Shown here in pieces: positions 47,975-55,984 of a stretch of 64,000 nucleotides of DNA. The number at the start of each line of letters is the position of its first letter. The first letter of the stretch is position 1. Origin of the DNA: Seongchinamella unica (lineage in GTDB: Bacteria > Pseudomonadota > Gammaproteobacteria > Pseudomonadales > Halieaceae); the NCBI RefSeq assembly GCF_004354085.1, contig NZ_SMSE01000002.1:868001-932000 (forward strand), read 5' to 3'. The notes below the pieces were generated by a model. That model did not search any database, was not told the DNA's origin, and worked only from the letters and a program-made list of their open reading frames with translations. Position numbers and translations under genes: made by a program.

Positions 47975-48244
47975 TCACTGGTTCCAGGTCAGGGTCAGTT
48001 GGTCGTCGTCCTCGTCGACGTTGCCCCCAAGGGTGATCAGGTTCACGTGCAGGGCCTGCACTTCCCAGTCGCGCCCCATCTTTTCTTCCACCGTTTCGCG
48101 CTTGATGGCGAGGAAGCCCTCGTTCTCAATGCGGATCATGGCGGGCTGGTAGATCACGGTGGCGTCCGGGTTGTCTTCCTCGATGGCCTCCACGATGTAG
48201 TGGGACTCTTCGTTGTCCTGCAGTGCGATATAAACTTTCGACAT
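47975..48244 (-). CDS. dmpM: Phenol hydroxylase activator protein (P2)
   Basis: An 89-residue cofactor-free effector of the MmoB/DmpM family. It begins MSKVYIALQDNEESHYIVEAI and has the IRIENEGFLAIKRETVEEKMG region. It binds the DmpN hydroxylase and is needed for efficient catalysis. It lies between dmpL and dmpN in the standard order. Confidence 0.95.
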   Translation of the reverse strand: MSKVYIALQDNEESHYIVEAIEEDNPDATVIYQPAMIRIENEGFLAIKRETVEEKMGRDWEVQALHVNLITLGGNVDEDDDQLTLTWNQ

Positions 48245-48256
48245 TACCTTTTCCCC

Positions 48257-49237
48257 TTACAAACCGGCTTTGGCCAGTCGCTTATCCAATGCTTCGATGC
48301 TGGCTGCAACCGCCTCATCACCTACCGCAACTTCTCCCAGCGGTGAGAGATCGGCCACGGCCTTTTCCCGCCAGGCAGCGATCCAGCCCCCCAGCACTTC
48401 GCGGTTATGGTCGGATTCGGCGGCGAGGCTCTTGAGGGTGGCGTCCACCCAGCGCGAATTGTCCTTGTGCCACTCCTGCATAAACTCGATCAGCATGGCG
48501 AGGTCGGAACCGCCCTGCTCGGTGATGACTGCGTCGAATTGGCGATAGATCAGGTCGTAGACCAGGGTGTCCAGGACCACGTCCTGGGCGATGAAAACTT
48601 CGCCCCAGTCTTCCAGGGTGAGGGTGTTTTCCACGTAGCGCCGCAAGCCCTGCCAGGCAGGGTCAGTCATCCAGTGGTCCTTGGCGGTGGCCAGTGCCTC
48701 GCCGGAGTTGCCGTCCAGCAACAGGCCGATGCGCGACAGGTACTGAGCAACGCCCAGGCGGTCCATGCCGTTGTAGAGAAAGGCCTGAGTAACCACAGTG
48801 GATGTACCGTAGGCGCAGCACATCACGTTATTCATATTGGCGGCCAGTTCCAGGTGACGCAGCGGCACCAGGCAACGGATGATTTGTTCACGTATCTCTT
48901 CCGGCATACGTTCGGCCAGGCCGCGCTTGTCGAAGAAGCTGTAATTGCTCTCGGTCACTTCCTGTAATTTGGCGCGGGCCTGCACGTAAGTGCCGTAATA
49001 GTACTGGCGCGGGTCGCGGAAGGCGTACCAGTCCTCCATTACCAGGGCGGTTCGGCTGGTGTCGTTCAGCAATTTGTCTGGCTGCCACAGGGGGCGGTAG
49101 TGAAAATTGTGCTCCGGGGCGATGTCGTAGCTGGCCTCCTGGTAGCGCGATGCCGGCTTGTCACCAAAGCGCCGCCTCGTGTGTTCGAAGGTGTGGCGTA
49201 TCGGTTCCAGGGTCGCGGTTTTTATCTCTATGGTCAT
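48257..49237 (-). CDS. dmpL: Phenol hydroxylase beta subunit (P1)
   Basis: A 326-residue beta subunit (DmpL 331). It begins MTIEIKTATLEPIRHTFEHT and has EDWYAFRDPRQYYYGTYVQAR and NMNNVMCCAYGTS. It is a structural di-iron-fold subunit without metal ligands. ATG 49237 follows AGGAAA; a longer frame to 49294 overlaps dmpK and is not needed. It is 23 bp after dmpK. Confidence 0.95.
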   Translation of the reverse strand: MTIEIKTATLEPIRHTFEHTRRRFGDKPASRYQEASYDIAPEHNFHYRPLWQPDKLLNDTSRTALVMEDWYAFRDPRQYYYGTYVQARAKLQEVTESNYSFFDKRGLAERMPEEIREQIIRCLVPLRHLELAANMNNVMCCAYGTSTVVTQAFLYNGMDRLGVAQYLSRIGLLLDGNSGEALATAKDHWMTDPAWQGLRRYVENTLTLEDWGEVFIAQDVVLDTLVYDLIYRQFDAVITEQGGSDLAMLIEFMQEWHKDNSRWVDATLKSLAAESDHNREVLGGWIAAWREKAVADLSPLGEVAVGDEAVAASIEALDKRLAKAGL

Positions 49238-49260
49238 TGGCTTTCCTGCTGGGTCGGGTT

Positions 49261-49533
49261 TCAGGGATTCGCTCGGTCGTCGCCGTAGCGCCACTTCTCC
49301 ATGTCGGCATCCACCGCGGCGGCTTGCTCGTCAGTCATCATTTCCACACGATTGTGCTTGCAGAAGACCTCGAAGGCAGTGCGCGGCAGCACCAGTTCGA
49401 CGTAGAGGGAGGGGTCGCCAATGGCGAAATCAAATTCGATAAACTTGTCGTCCACCACCTGGCGCACGCGCACGTAGCGCTTCAGGTCGGTGAAAGGAAC
49501 GTCTTCGTCCCTTGTGATGCTCTCTGGTGCCAT
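49261..49533 (-). CDS. dmpK: Phenol hydroxylase assembly protein (P0)
   Basis: A 90-residue DmpK-like protein with KRYVRVRQVVDDKFIEFDFAIGDP and LPRTAFEVFCKHN. In Pseudomonas it is required for assembling active hydroxylase but is not part of the purified enzyme. It is the first gene of the hydroxylase operon and starts about 34 nt after the predicted sigma-54 transcription start. Confidence 0.93.
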   Translation of the reverse strand: MAPESITRDEDVPFTDLKRYVRVRQVVDDKFIEFDFAIGDPSLYVELVLPRTAFEVFCKHNRVEMMTDEQAAAVDADMEKWRYGDDRANP

Positions 49534-49578
49534 TGCGGGCTCCGGCTGGTCTTATTCGTTATATACTGAATGCTTTAA

Positions 49579-49594
49579 AGCAAGGGCCGTGCCA
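49579..49594 (-). promoter_or_regulatory. Sigma-54 promoter for the phenol hydroxylase operon
   Basis: Minus strand: TGGCAC (49594-49589), 5 bp, TTGCT (49583-49579). This is the -24/-12 consensus, TGGCAC-N5-TTGCW. Expected start near 49567. It is fed by the DmpR-type activator at 49712-51388. Confidence 0.9.
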
Positions 49595-49669
49595 GGTCGC
49601 AAATATATATATATATTAATAGTTTATATATTTTTGGAGTACAAAAAAGTAGCTGAGTTGCCGGAAGAC
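49595..49669. promoter_or_regulatory. AT-rich bend region between promoter and activator sites
   Basis: A run of alternating AT (about 49603-49630) and further T-rich sequence. It lies where DmpR/XylR-type promoters have an IHF-assisted bend. I see no perfect IHF consensus. Confidence 0.4.
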
Positions 49670-49718
49670 TTCATGAAATGATGAATCGTTTCATGAGGCT
49701 GATTCATCATTTCATGAA
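49670..49718. promoter_or_regulatory. Paired upstream activator sites for the DmpR-like regulator
   Basis: Site A is TTCATGAAATGATGAA (49670-49685) and site B is TTCATCATTTCATGAA (49703-49718). They are exact reverse complements of each other, and the full matching arms are 18 bp. Centres are 33 bp apart, about three helix turns, and roughly 110 and 143 bp upstream of the predicted start. Each fits TTxATxAAxTxATxAA, the spacing of conserved bases in the DmpR/XylR site TTGATCAATTGATCAA. Site B overlaps the regulator's own stop codon. Confidence 0.85.
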
Positions 49719-51388
49719 ATTTTTGGGCTGCCGTTTTTTTTCAGCCGGTAGTCCAGAGTGGCCCGGGACAGCCCCAACAGCTTTGCCGCTCGGGTGATAT
49801 TGCCGCTTACCCGGTCCATGGCGCCGGCAATCATCTGTGCCTCCACATCGGCCAGAGGGCACTCCTGGTTGAGCAGTGTAGCCACCAGTCCCTCCAGCGG
49901 GGCTTCGGCGGGTCCCGCCTTTACACTGGCCCCGCCGGGCGGGGCAGTATCCTGCAGGTGGGGGAACAGGTGTGAATGCTCGATCTCCCCTCCCTGGTGA
50001 GCGAGAATCACACCGCGCTCAATCACATTGCCCAGTTCGCGGATATTGCCCGGCCAGTGGTAGGCGCGCAGGGCCGCCATGGTACGGTCGGTAACCCCAG
50101 CCACCAGTTTGCCGTGCAGGGAACTGTACTTGTCCACGAAGTGACGCACCAGGTCGGGCAGGTCGTCGATACGCTCCCGCAGCGGCGGCACCGTGACCGA
50201 GTACACGTTGAGGCGGTATAGCAGATCGGCGCGGAAACGCCCCTCCGCCACCGCCTGCTCGAGGTTCTCATTGGTGGCTGCCACCAGGCGCACGTCCACC
50301 TTGCGGGTGCGGGTATCCCCCACCCGTTCCAGTTCACTCTCCTGCAGCACCCGCAGCAGTGCCGCCTGGGCCTGGGGTGACAACTCCCCCACCTCGTCGA
50401 GGAACAGGGTCCCGCCGTGGGCGCGCTCGAAACGCCCGGGACGCGAATGGTCGGCACCGGTATAGGCGCCCTTCTCCACCCCGAACAGTTCCGCCTCAAT
50501 CAGGTCGGCAGGTATGGCGGCACAATTGACCGCAACGTAAGGCTTGTCGTGGCGCGGACTGCCCTGGTGCAGAGCCTTGGCAAACATATCCTTGCCCACA
50601 CCGGTCTCACCCAGCAATAGCACGGTGACCTTGCTCTCAGCCGCTCGCGCGAGTAGTTCGCGCACTTCCAGGAAGGGCGTGGAGCAACCTATCAGGTCGC
50701 CGAAGCCCCGCTCGGTGATCAGGTTCTCACGCAGGGCGGTGACCTGGGACTGCAGCGAGAACAACTGGTCGGCAATACGGTCGGGACGGTAGTAGCGAAG
50801 CAGTTCTTCAGCGTCGTCCCATTCCTCCGCCGGGCGCCCTTCGATACGGCACATCTTCTCACCGCAGCCCATGCAGCCCAGTTCGCGGAACAGGATCTGG
50901 CGGCCGACAAAGCGCGAAGTGAAGCCGCTGGCATAGCCGATCTGCGACCAGCATACGGGTTCGAAACTGACTCCGTACTCGTCCAGGAAGATTTCTGCTT
51001 CGAAGGAGTTCTGCCACTCGAATACGCCGTGGAAGGTGTGCTCCTCCTCGTCCAGTTCCAGGCTTACAGGGGTCACCTTCACCTGACCGGTGACCATGTG
51101 TGATTGGGGTCCCACGGAAAACACATCGAACAGGGGAGCGTCGGGGCGCAGGCGGCGCGCGGTATCGGCGTCGCGCTGACCGGCCACGTAGCCCATTCGG
51201 ATCAACAAGCCCTTGGCGCGGTCGATACCCAGGGATTCGATCATCTCCTTACGCAGGGCCTGCAGCTCACTTGAGCGCAATAAAACCATGCGCTCTTCCG
51301 CGAGCCAGATGCGGCCCTCTTCGGGCTCAAAGCGCAGCAGGTCCTGTATGTCGTCTAGCGCCGGAAGATCCGGCAATGTGCTGGTCAT
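49712..51388 (-). CDS. dmpR: DmpR/XylR-family sigma-54-dependent activator
   Basis: A 558-residue activator with four parts. These are a XylR_N phenol-sensing domain (about 10-120), a V4R domain (about 135-205, with CMGCGEKMCRIEGRP), an AAA+ domain with Walker A GETGVGKD and the sigma-54-contacting GAYTGA, and a Fis-type helix-turn-helix at the end (NITRAAKLLGLSRATL). It binds aromatic effectors directly and drives the promoter at 49579-49594. The contact loop reads GAYTGA rather than the common GAFTGA, a tolerated variant. Unlike Pseudomonas dmpR, which is divergent, this gene points the same way as its operon. Confidence 0.95.
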   Translation of the reverse strand: MTSTLPDLPALDDIQDLLRFEPEEGRIWLAEERMVLLRSSELQALRKEMIESLGIDRAKGLLIRMGYVAGQRDADTARRLRPDAPLFDVFSVGPQSHMVTGQVKVTPVSLELDEEEHTFHGVFEWQNSFEAEIFLDEYGVSFEPVCWSQIGYASGFTSRFVGRQILFRELGCMGCGEKMCRIEGRPAEEWDDAEELLRYYRPDRIADQLFSLQSQVTALRENLITERGFGDLIGCSTPFLEVRELLARAAESKVTVLLLGETGVGKDMFAKALHQGSPRHDKPYVAVNCAAIPADLIEAELFGVEKGAYTGADHSRPGRFERAHGGTLFLDEVGELSPQAQAALLRVLQESELERVGDTRTRKVDVRLVAATNENLEQAVAEGRFRADLLYRLNVYSVTVPPLRERIDDLPDLVRHFVDKYSSLHGKLVAGVTDRTMAALRAYHWPGNIRELGNVIERGVILAHQGGEIEHSHLFPHLQDTAPPGGASVKAGPAEAPLEGLVATLLNQECPLADVEAQMIAGAMDRVSGNITRAAKLLGLSRATLDYRLKKNGSPKIS

Positions 51389-51623
51389 GGCAGGCTCGTC
51401 ATATCTTCATTATGCAAAACCTCTCCAACTTACACCGGCAGAAGCGGGTTTTCAAAGCAGGCGCTCAGTCCAAAGCCCGTAAGCTAGTAGAAAACAACCT
51501 CTCTCAGTGTCGATTTACTTGAACATTATCCTCTATGATTCAATAAACCAGGGCTGGTGACCAGTTACCGGCGTCGATTACTGGGATGGTGACCCGGACG
51601 CGAGCTAATCAGGACGGCCGGGC

Positions 51624-52613
51624 TCAATACTCTCCGGGCGGAGAATCATTGTCGCCCTCCAGCGAATCAGGGGGTGAGGCGATAAACAGTTCCACACCGG
51701 CCTCGACATCAGCATCGGTGATCTTGAAGGTCACGGTGGGATAGACGACCCCCTCTTTGTGTGCAGTCACCCGATAGGTGCCGTTTACCGGCATGTTCAG
51801 CCAGGTGACACCCCCATCCACCGACACGTCCTGCTGGTTCAGGTCGGGAATCACCGACTTGTTGAAGTATATCGGGCCGATAGCGTCCGGAGTTTCCGGG
51901 CTCAGTGAGACCAGGGCACCAGGGTCGCCGTGGGGCAAGCGGTCATCATGCATGGAGCCCCAGGACTTACCTACGGTAACCACCATCGCATTGGAGAAAA
52001 AGAAATTTGGGTAGCCATTGCTGCGCATCATCTTCTCGACAAAAGGCAGCATTCCGTACTGGTAGTAGTAGGGATCAATGAACTGGATGGCAAAGTCGGT
52101 GTTGTCATTGTCATCGATAAGGTTGACGTTGGTCTTGGTGGTAATCCAGTCCTCCTTCTCGAATATGAATGAGAACTCCAGGTCAAGGTCGCGGTCCTTT
52201 AACACGTACATGGTCCACCAGCCGGTGTCATCCGTTTGCAGGTCGAGATCACGGGTTTCAGGGTATTCAGCAATCCACACCCGGGTGCCGGGAACCGTTG
52301 CGTGATAGTCGATGTACTCCGGCGGCTGGAGTTGGATATCGATGCCAAAATGGTTGGTCTTGCCGGACAACTTGACCAAGCTCACAGCCGGCCCCAGGAT
52401 GTCGTCCTGCAGGGGCACGTCGGGGTTTGCCTCGTGTTGGTCGACGATATCCTGCACCAGACGCCGTGAGAAACGCTTGTCGGTAAACACCAGGATATTG
52501 TCCTGCAGTTCAACACCGGGATCATCGTTGTCGCTATCGCTGCAGCCCGCAACCAAGGCGCTGAATACAGCCAGCACCAGTCCCGTTTGTAACAATCGCA
52601 TTAAGCTTTCCAT
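51624..52613 (-). CDS. Lipoprotein of unknown function
   Basis: A 329-residue protein that I do not recognise. ATG 52613 follows GGGAGGG, and the N-terminus has a helix and a clear lipobox, LVAGC (Cys about 23), then an acidic linker (SDSDNDD). The body is rich in beta-type sequence with a possible Ig- or carboxypeptidase-like end (VNGTYRVTAHKEGVVYPTVTFKITDAD). The tail is acidic and proline-rich. It is not part of an obvious operon. Location after dmpR and before an unrelated group does not define a role. Confidence 0.65.
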   Translation of the reverse strand: MESLMRLLQTGLVLAVFSALVAGCSDSDNDDPGVELQDNILVFTDKRFSRRLVQDIVDQHEANPDVPLQDDILGPAVSLVKLSGKTNHFGIDIQLQPPEYIDYHATVPGTRVWIAEYPETRDLDLQTDDTGWWTMYVLKDRDLDLEFSFIFEKEDWITTKTNVNLIDDNDNTDFAIQFIDPYYYQYGMLPFVEKMMRSNGYPNFFFSNAMVVTVGKSWGSMHDDRLPHGDPGALVSLSPETPDAIGPIYFNKSVIPDLNQQDVSVDGGVTWLNMPVNGTYRVTAHKEGVVYPTVTFKITDADVEAGVELFIASPPDSLEGDNDSPPGEY

Positions 52614-52824
52614 GACATTGCCCTCCCTGACTTTTTTATTCTGTCCAGGTTTTGTCCGGTTAATGTTAGCATCGACAACACTGGAAAACCAATAACAAAA
52701 CACTGCTGCGGCAGGGCCGGGAATGAATATCCACGATAAGATAAGTCGCTCCTGTTAATACTGATGGCCGGTATGACGCCCGCCTATCAGCGTCACCGCC
52801 CACACCAGCGAAAATGGATGCACT

Positions 52825-53268
52825 ATGGATGACACCCAGCAAAAAAACGGCCTCGACGACTTCGCCCGCCGCTACCTCTACCTGCTTGCCGCTGCTGCGG
52901 CTGTCGCTCTTCTGTGGTGGCTATTGAGCCTCGACTACCGCGCCGCTGAGTTGAATGACCTGCTGGCGGCCGACGAAGAGCTGGCCGCCTACCCTTACCA
53001 GTTTCAGGTACTGTCGCTGGACAATGGCATTGCGCGCATGTCCAGCCCGCGCTCGGCGCAGATGTCCGCGATCCAGGGGCTGCGCATCCTGTTTCCGCAA
53101 CTGAACGATGCCAGCGCGGATTCGGAGGAGATGATGGCGGCGCAGGAAAAGCTGGCGCAGACCCAGTCGAGGGCCGCCGGGCTGGTCAGCGCCGAGGCGG
53201 ATGTGAAGCGGGTGGTCTGGGTGCTCGACGAAGCCTGGCTGGGCAGCCATGGGGTTTACGTCCAGTAA
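52825..53268 (+). CDS. Small membrane-anchored hypothetical protein
   Basis: A 147-residue protein with one N-terminal membrane helix (about 18-36) and a soluble part of about 110 residues, Glu/Ala/Gln-rich, with a likely coiled segment (EEMMAAQEKLAQTQSRAA). It has no domain that I recognise. Its 3' end nearly touches that of the convergent transglutaminase-like gene. The codon use agrees with neighbours, and the membrane-anchor layout supports a real gene. Confidence 0.6.
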   Translation: MDDTQQKNGLDDFARRYLYLLAAAAAVALLWWLLSLDYRAAELNDLLAADEELAAYPYQFQVLSLDNGIARMSSPRSAQMSAIQGLRILFPQLNDASADSEEMMAAQEKLAQTQSRAAGLVSAEADVKRVVWVLDEAWLGSHGVYVQ

Positions 53269-53275
53269 GCCGGCT

Positions 53276-53977
53276 CTACTGCGCGACCTCGCGCTCCACA
53301 TCCTGCTCCCAGTCCTTCGCGGTGACGCCCTGGGCCCTGTCGAGCTGGCTCATCATACCGGGATAGTGTTCCCTGAATACCGCCATGATTTCATCGAAGG
53401 GCAGGTCCGGGTATTCGCCGCGATCGTTCAGGTACTCCATGTGGCGGTTACCGGCCCGGTCGAACGGGTGGTACAGACTGTCTTCACGGCCGTTGAACTC
53501 CAGTGGCCGCAGGCCGAATTTGTCGCACAATTCTATGTTGAACGCCGGTGTGGCCTTGACCCAGGTGCCCTCCAGGTAGATCGAGGTATACCCGTGAAAG
53601 TAAAAGACCTCGGTCTCCATGGACTGCCGCAGGCGTTCGGTTGAAAGGTGATTGCAGACATCAGCGAAACCCAGTCGGGCGGCAATTCCCGACGCCCGAC
53701 ACAGCGCGGCCAGGAGCACCGCCTTGGGGACGCACCAGCCTTCCCCCGCCGCCAGCACCGAGGAGGCGCGAAAGCTCCGGGGCTCCGTACTGACGGCATA
53801 GGGGTTGTAGCGGATGTCGTCACGCACCGCGTAATACAGCCTGACGGCGCGGCTGACATCATCGCCACTACCTGCCTTTTCCCGCGCCAGGCGCCTGACC
53901 TCCGGCGCATCGGCGTCGATGAAGAAGCTGGGCGCAAGCAATGGGGCCAGGCTGTCATCCTGCGGCTGTTGTTCCAT
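53276..53977 (-). CDS. Transglutaminase-like cysteine protease family protein
   Basis: About 233 residues with the transglutaminase-like core: the nucleophile Cys in EGWCVPKAVLLAALC and the His in YFHGYTSIYLEG, with an acid partner expected near the following strand (ATPAFN). Prokaryotic members act as peptidases or amide-bond enzymes. The start may be ATG 53977 (preceded by AGGA) or GTG 54031, which abuts the fabY stop. It is probably co-transcribed with fabY; a link to fatty acids is not evident. Confidence 0.8.
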   Translation of the reverse strand: MEQQPQDDSLAPLLAPSFFIDADAPEVRRLAREKAGSGDDVSRAVRLYYAVRDDIRYNPYAVSTEPRSFRASSVLAAGEGWCVPKAVLLAALCRASGIAARLGFADVCNHLSTERLRQSMETEVFYFHGYTSIYLEGTWVKATPAFNIELCDKFGLRPLEFNGREDSLYHPFDRAGNRHMEYLNDRGEYPDLPFDEIMAVFREHYPGMMSQLDRAQGVTAKDWEQDVEREVAQ

Positions 53978-54031
53978 GGTTGTTGGTCCTGTGCGTGCTG
54001 GTGATCCGGCCAGTATATCCTGTTCGGGCAC

Positions 54032-55873
54032 TCAGAACGGGTTCTCCAGCTCCAGGCTCACTTCGTAACCACCCACGTTGATACGGTGGCCATCGAGTTG
54101 CACATCGCCATCGGCCAGCACGCCGTGATCAAAGCGGTACACCGGTTCAATCGTGCCGGCGATCATGCCCTCGTCGTAGTCTGCCTGTGCCTGGCTCACC
54201 GCCTCGTTGGCCGCCTGCCAGGACTGCCACTGCTGCGACGTGCAGCGCTGCTTTAACAGCGCCATTGTCGCCGCCGGACTCAGTAGCGTGGCCGAGGCGT
54301 TGTTGCCGCCAAAACCCTTGGAATTAATCACCGCATACCGGGCCCGGGCAGGATCGAACTGCCGGTGCTCCTTGCTGAAGGCCAGGTGGTCGGTACGCAC
54401 GTCATCGGCCAGTTCGTCGATCGTGTTAATGCCGGGAATCAGTCCATGATGCCACATACTCAGGGTGGCGGTGACCTGGTCGCCGGAGGCGGCACCCAGT
54501 GAGTGGCCGAGGTAACTCTTGAGCGCCACCACTGGCCAGCTGTCGATACCGAAAGCCTCTGCGGTGCGGCTGAGAATTTCCGATTCAGTGACCCGGTTCT
54601 GGGGGGTGCCGGTGCCATGGGCCTGGACAAAGCCCCCTTCCCGCACGGCCTGCTCGCCGAGGATCGCGCGCACCGCTGCCACCGACTTGGCCATGGTGAT
54701 GTAGTTGCCCACTCCCGGACCCGATATCGACTTTTTGTAGCCATCTGCGTTGACGAATACGTCAGTAGCTGCGCCGAAAACCGTCGCGCCCAGCTCCAGC
54801 GCCAGGGCGTCGTCGAACAACACCACCATCTGGGCTGATTCGGCGATGGTAAAACCGCAGTTGTTGGCAAAGGGCCGGCAGGCACGGCGGTGATCCAGTT
54901 TGTCTCCCGGGCCCAGTCCATCCAGCTGGCGCAGTTCCTTGTCTGTCGCCAGTGCGCCCATGGCAGCATAACCTTCCATGACCTCGGCATTGACGGGAGC
55001 CTCGGCGGCGCCGATAAACGCAACCCTCGCCCTGCCGGCGCGAATATCGGCAATACCATTTTTGAGGTTATACAAAAACGAGGCGCAGGCGCCCAGGGTG
55101 GCTCCGGTAGAACCCATGGCACCCAGCACATAGGCGTTGATAAAATCGGAGGGCATTTCCGCCAGGCTCAACGGACAGTACTTTGAGGTCACACGCTTGC
55201 CGTTATAACGGGCCTTCAGCATGCCGCCGGCGCCGGCGCTGTCGAGCTGGCCCATGGCGCTGCCAGCATAGACGCTGATCTTGTCAGCGGGCACCCGCTG
55301 TTGGATCATCTCCCAGTCCAGGCCCAGGTTGCCGAGCGCGTCGGAGGCTGCACACACGGTCATCTCCAGTCCCCGGGGATGGCTGCGCGAAGCGTAAAGC
55401 TTGCCGGGTTCATAGCCGGTGGGCAGTTGTCCGGCGGCCTTGACTTCGAATTCGCGGTTGGTGGGTAACAGGAATTCCTGATGGCCCTGAATGTTCACAT
55501 TCACGTGCGTCACCGAGGTCGGTGTCACCTTCCAGCTCGCCGGAATATCTTCCGGGAGATGACGTCGCTCAATGTCGAAATTTACCGGGTGACCGTTGCT
55601 CTCAGTCGGAAAGCGCTGGTTCCAGAGGACGGAGTCCACATCGAAGTGCTGGAGTTCGATACGCCGGATCAGGGTATGATCCAGGATGTACTGTTCCTGT
55701 GCGGATGGGTTATCCAGCCCCATCATGCTCGCCAGTGACGCCAGGGTGCGCTGTTTCTGGCGCTGGTCCAGGGCTTCGTAGCCCATGCGGGCAACGGCAT
55801 GGTGTCCAGAGGCGCGCCCGGCGCCGTTGAATCCACCCAAACTTACGATGACCGGTAAAGGCTGGCCCGACAT
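54032..55873 (-). CDS. fabY: Beta-ketoacyl synthase FabY-like (acetyl-CoA:malonyl-ACP)
   Basis: A 613-residue ketosynthase, much longer than FabB/FabF. It opens with VIVSLGGFNGAGRASGHHA, shared with Pseudomonas FabY. It has the active Cys in LGACASFLYNL, His in QAHGTGTPQNR and His in SYLGHSLGAASGDQ. FabY starts fatty acid chains from acetyl-CoA and malonyl-ACP, in place of FabH. The extra ~200 residues include an unusual N-terminal part before the thiolase fold. Whether FabH also exists cannot be seen here. Confidence 0.85.
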   Translation of the reverse strand: MSGQPLPVIVSLGGFNGAGRASGHHAVARMGYEALDQRQKQRTLASLASMMGLDNPSAQEQYILDHTLIRRIELQHFDVDSVLWNQRFPTESNGHPVNFDIERRHLPEDIPASWKVTPTSVTHVNVNIQGHQEFLLPTNREFEVKAAGQLPTGYEPGKLYASRSHPRGLEMTVCAASDALGNLGLDWEMIQQRVPADKISVYAGSAMGQLDSAGAGGMLKARYNGKRVTSKYCPLSLAEMPSDFINAYVLGAMGSTGATLGACASFLYNLKNGIADIRAGRARVAFIGAAEAPVNAEVMEGYAAMGALATDKELRQLDGLGPGDKLDHRRACRPFANNCGFTIAESAQMVVLFDDALALELGATVFGAATDVFVNADGYKKSISGPGVGNYITMAKSVAAVRAILGEQAVREGGFVQAHGTGTPQNRVTESEILSRTAEAFGIDSWPVVALKSYLGHSLGAASGDQVTATLSMWHHGLIPGINTIDELADDVRTDHLAFSKEHRQFDPARARYAVINSKGFGGNNASATLLSPAATMALLKQRCTSQQWQSWQAANEAVSQAQADYDEGMIAGTIEPVYRFDHGVLADGDVQLDGHRINVGGYEVSLELENPF

Positions 55874-55938
55874 GATTGCAACTCCGATAGTGAGCGAAAC
55901 TGGTTAAATCAGTGTACGCTGAGACAGGGTGAGAGTTT

Positions 55939-55963
55939 ATGGCATATCTGCCATATAATATGG
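55939..55963. promoter_or_regulatory. Overlapping palindromes upstream of the AraC-type gene
   Basis: ATGGCA / TGCCAT (55939-55944 with 55949-55954, 4-bp spacer) overlaps CCATATAATATGG (55951-55963). They lie 22-46 bp before the start at 55985, in the 111-bp gap to divergent fabY, and could be an operator for one or both. Confidence 0.45.
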
Positions 55964-55984
55964 TTTTTTGGACAGGCTTGACCC

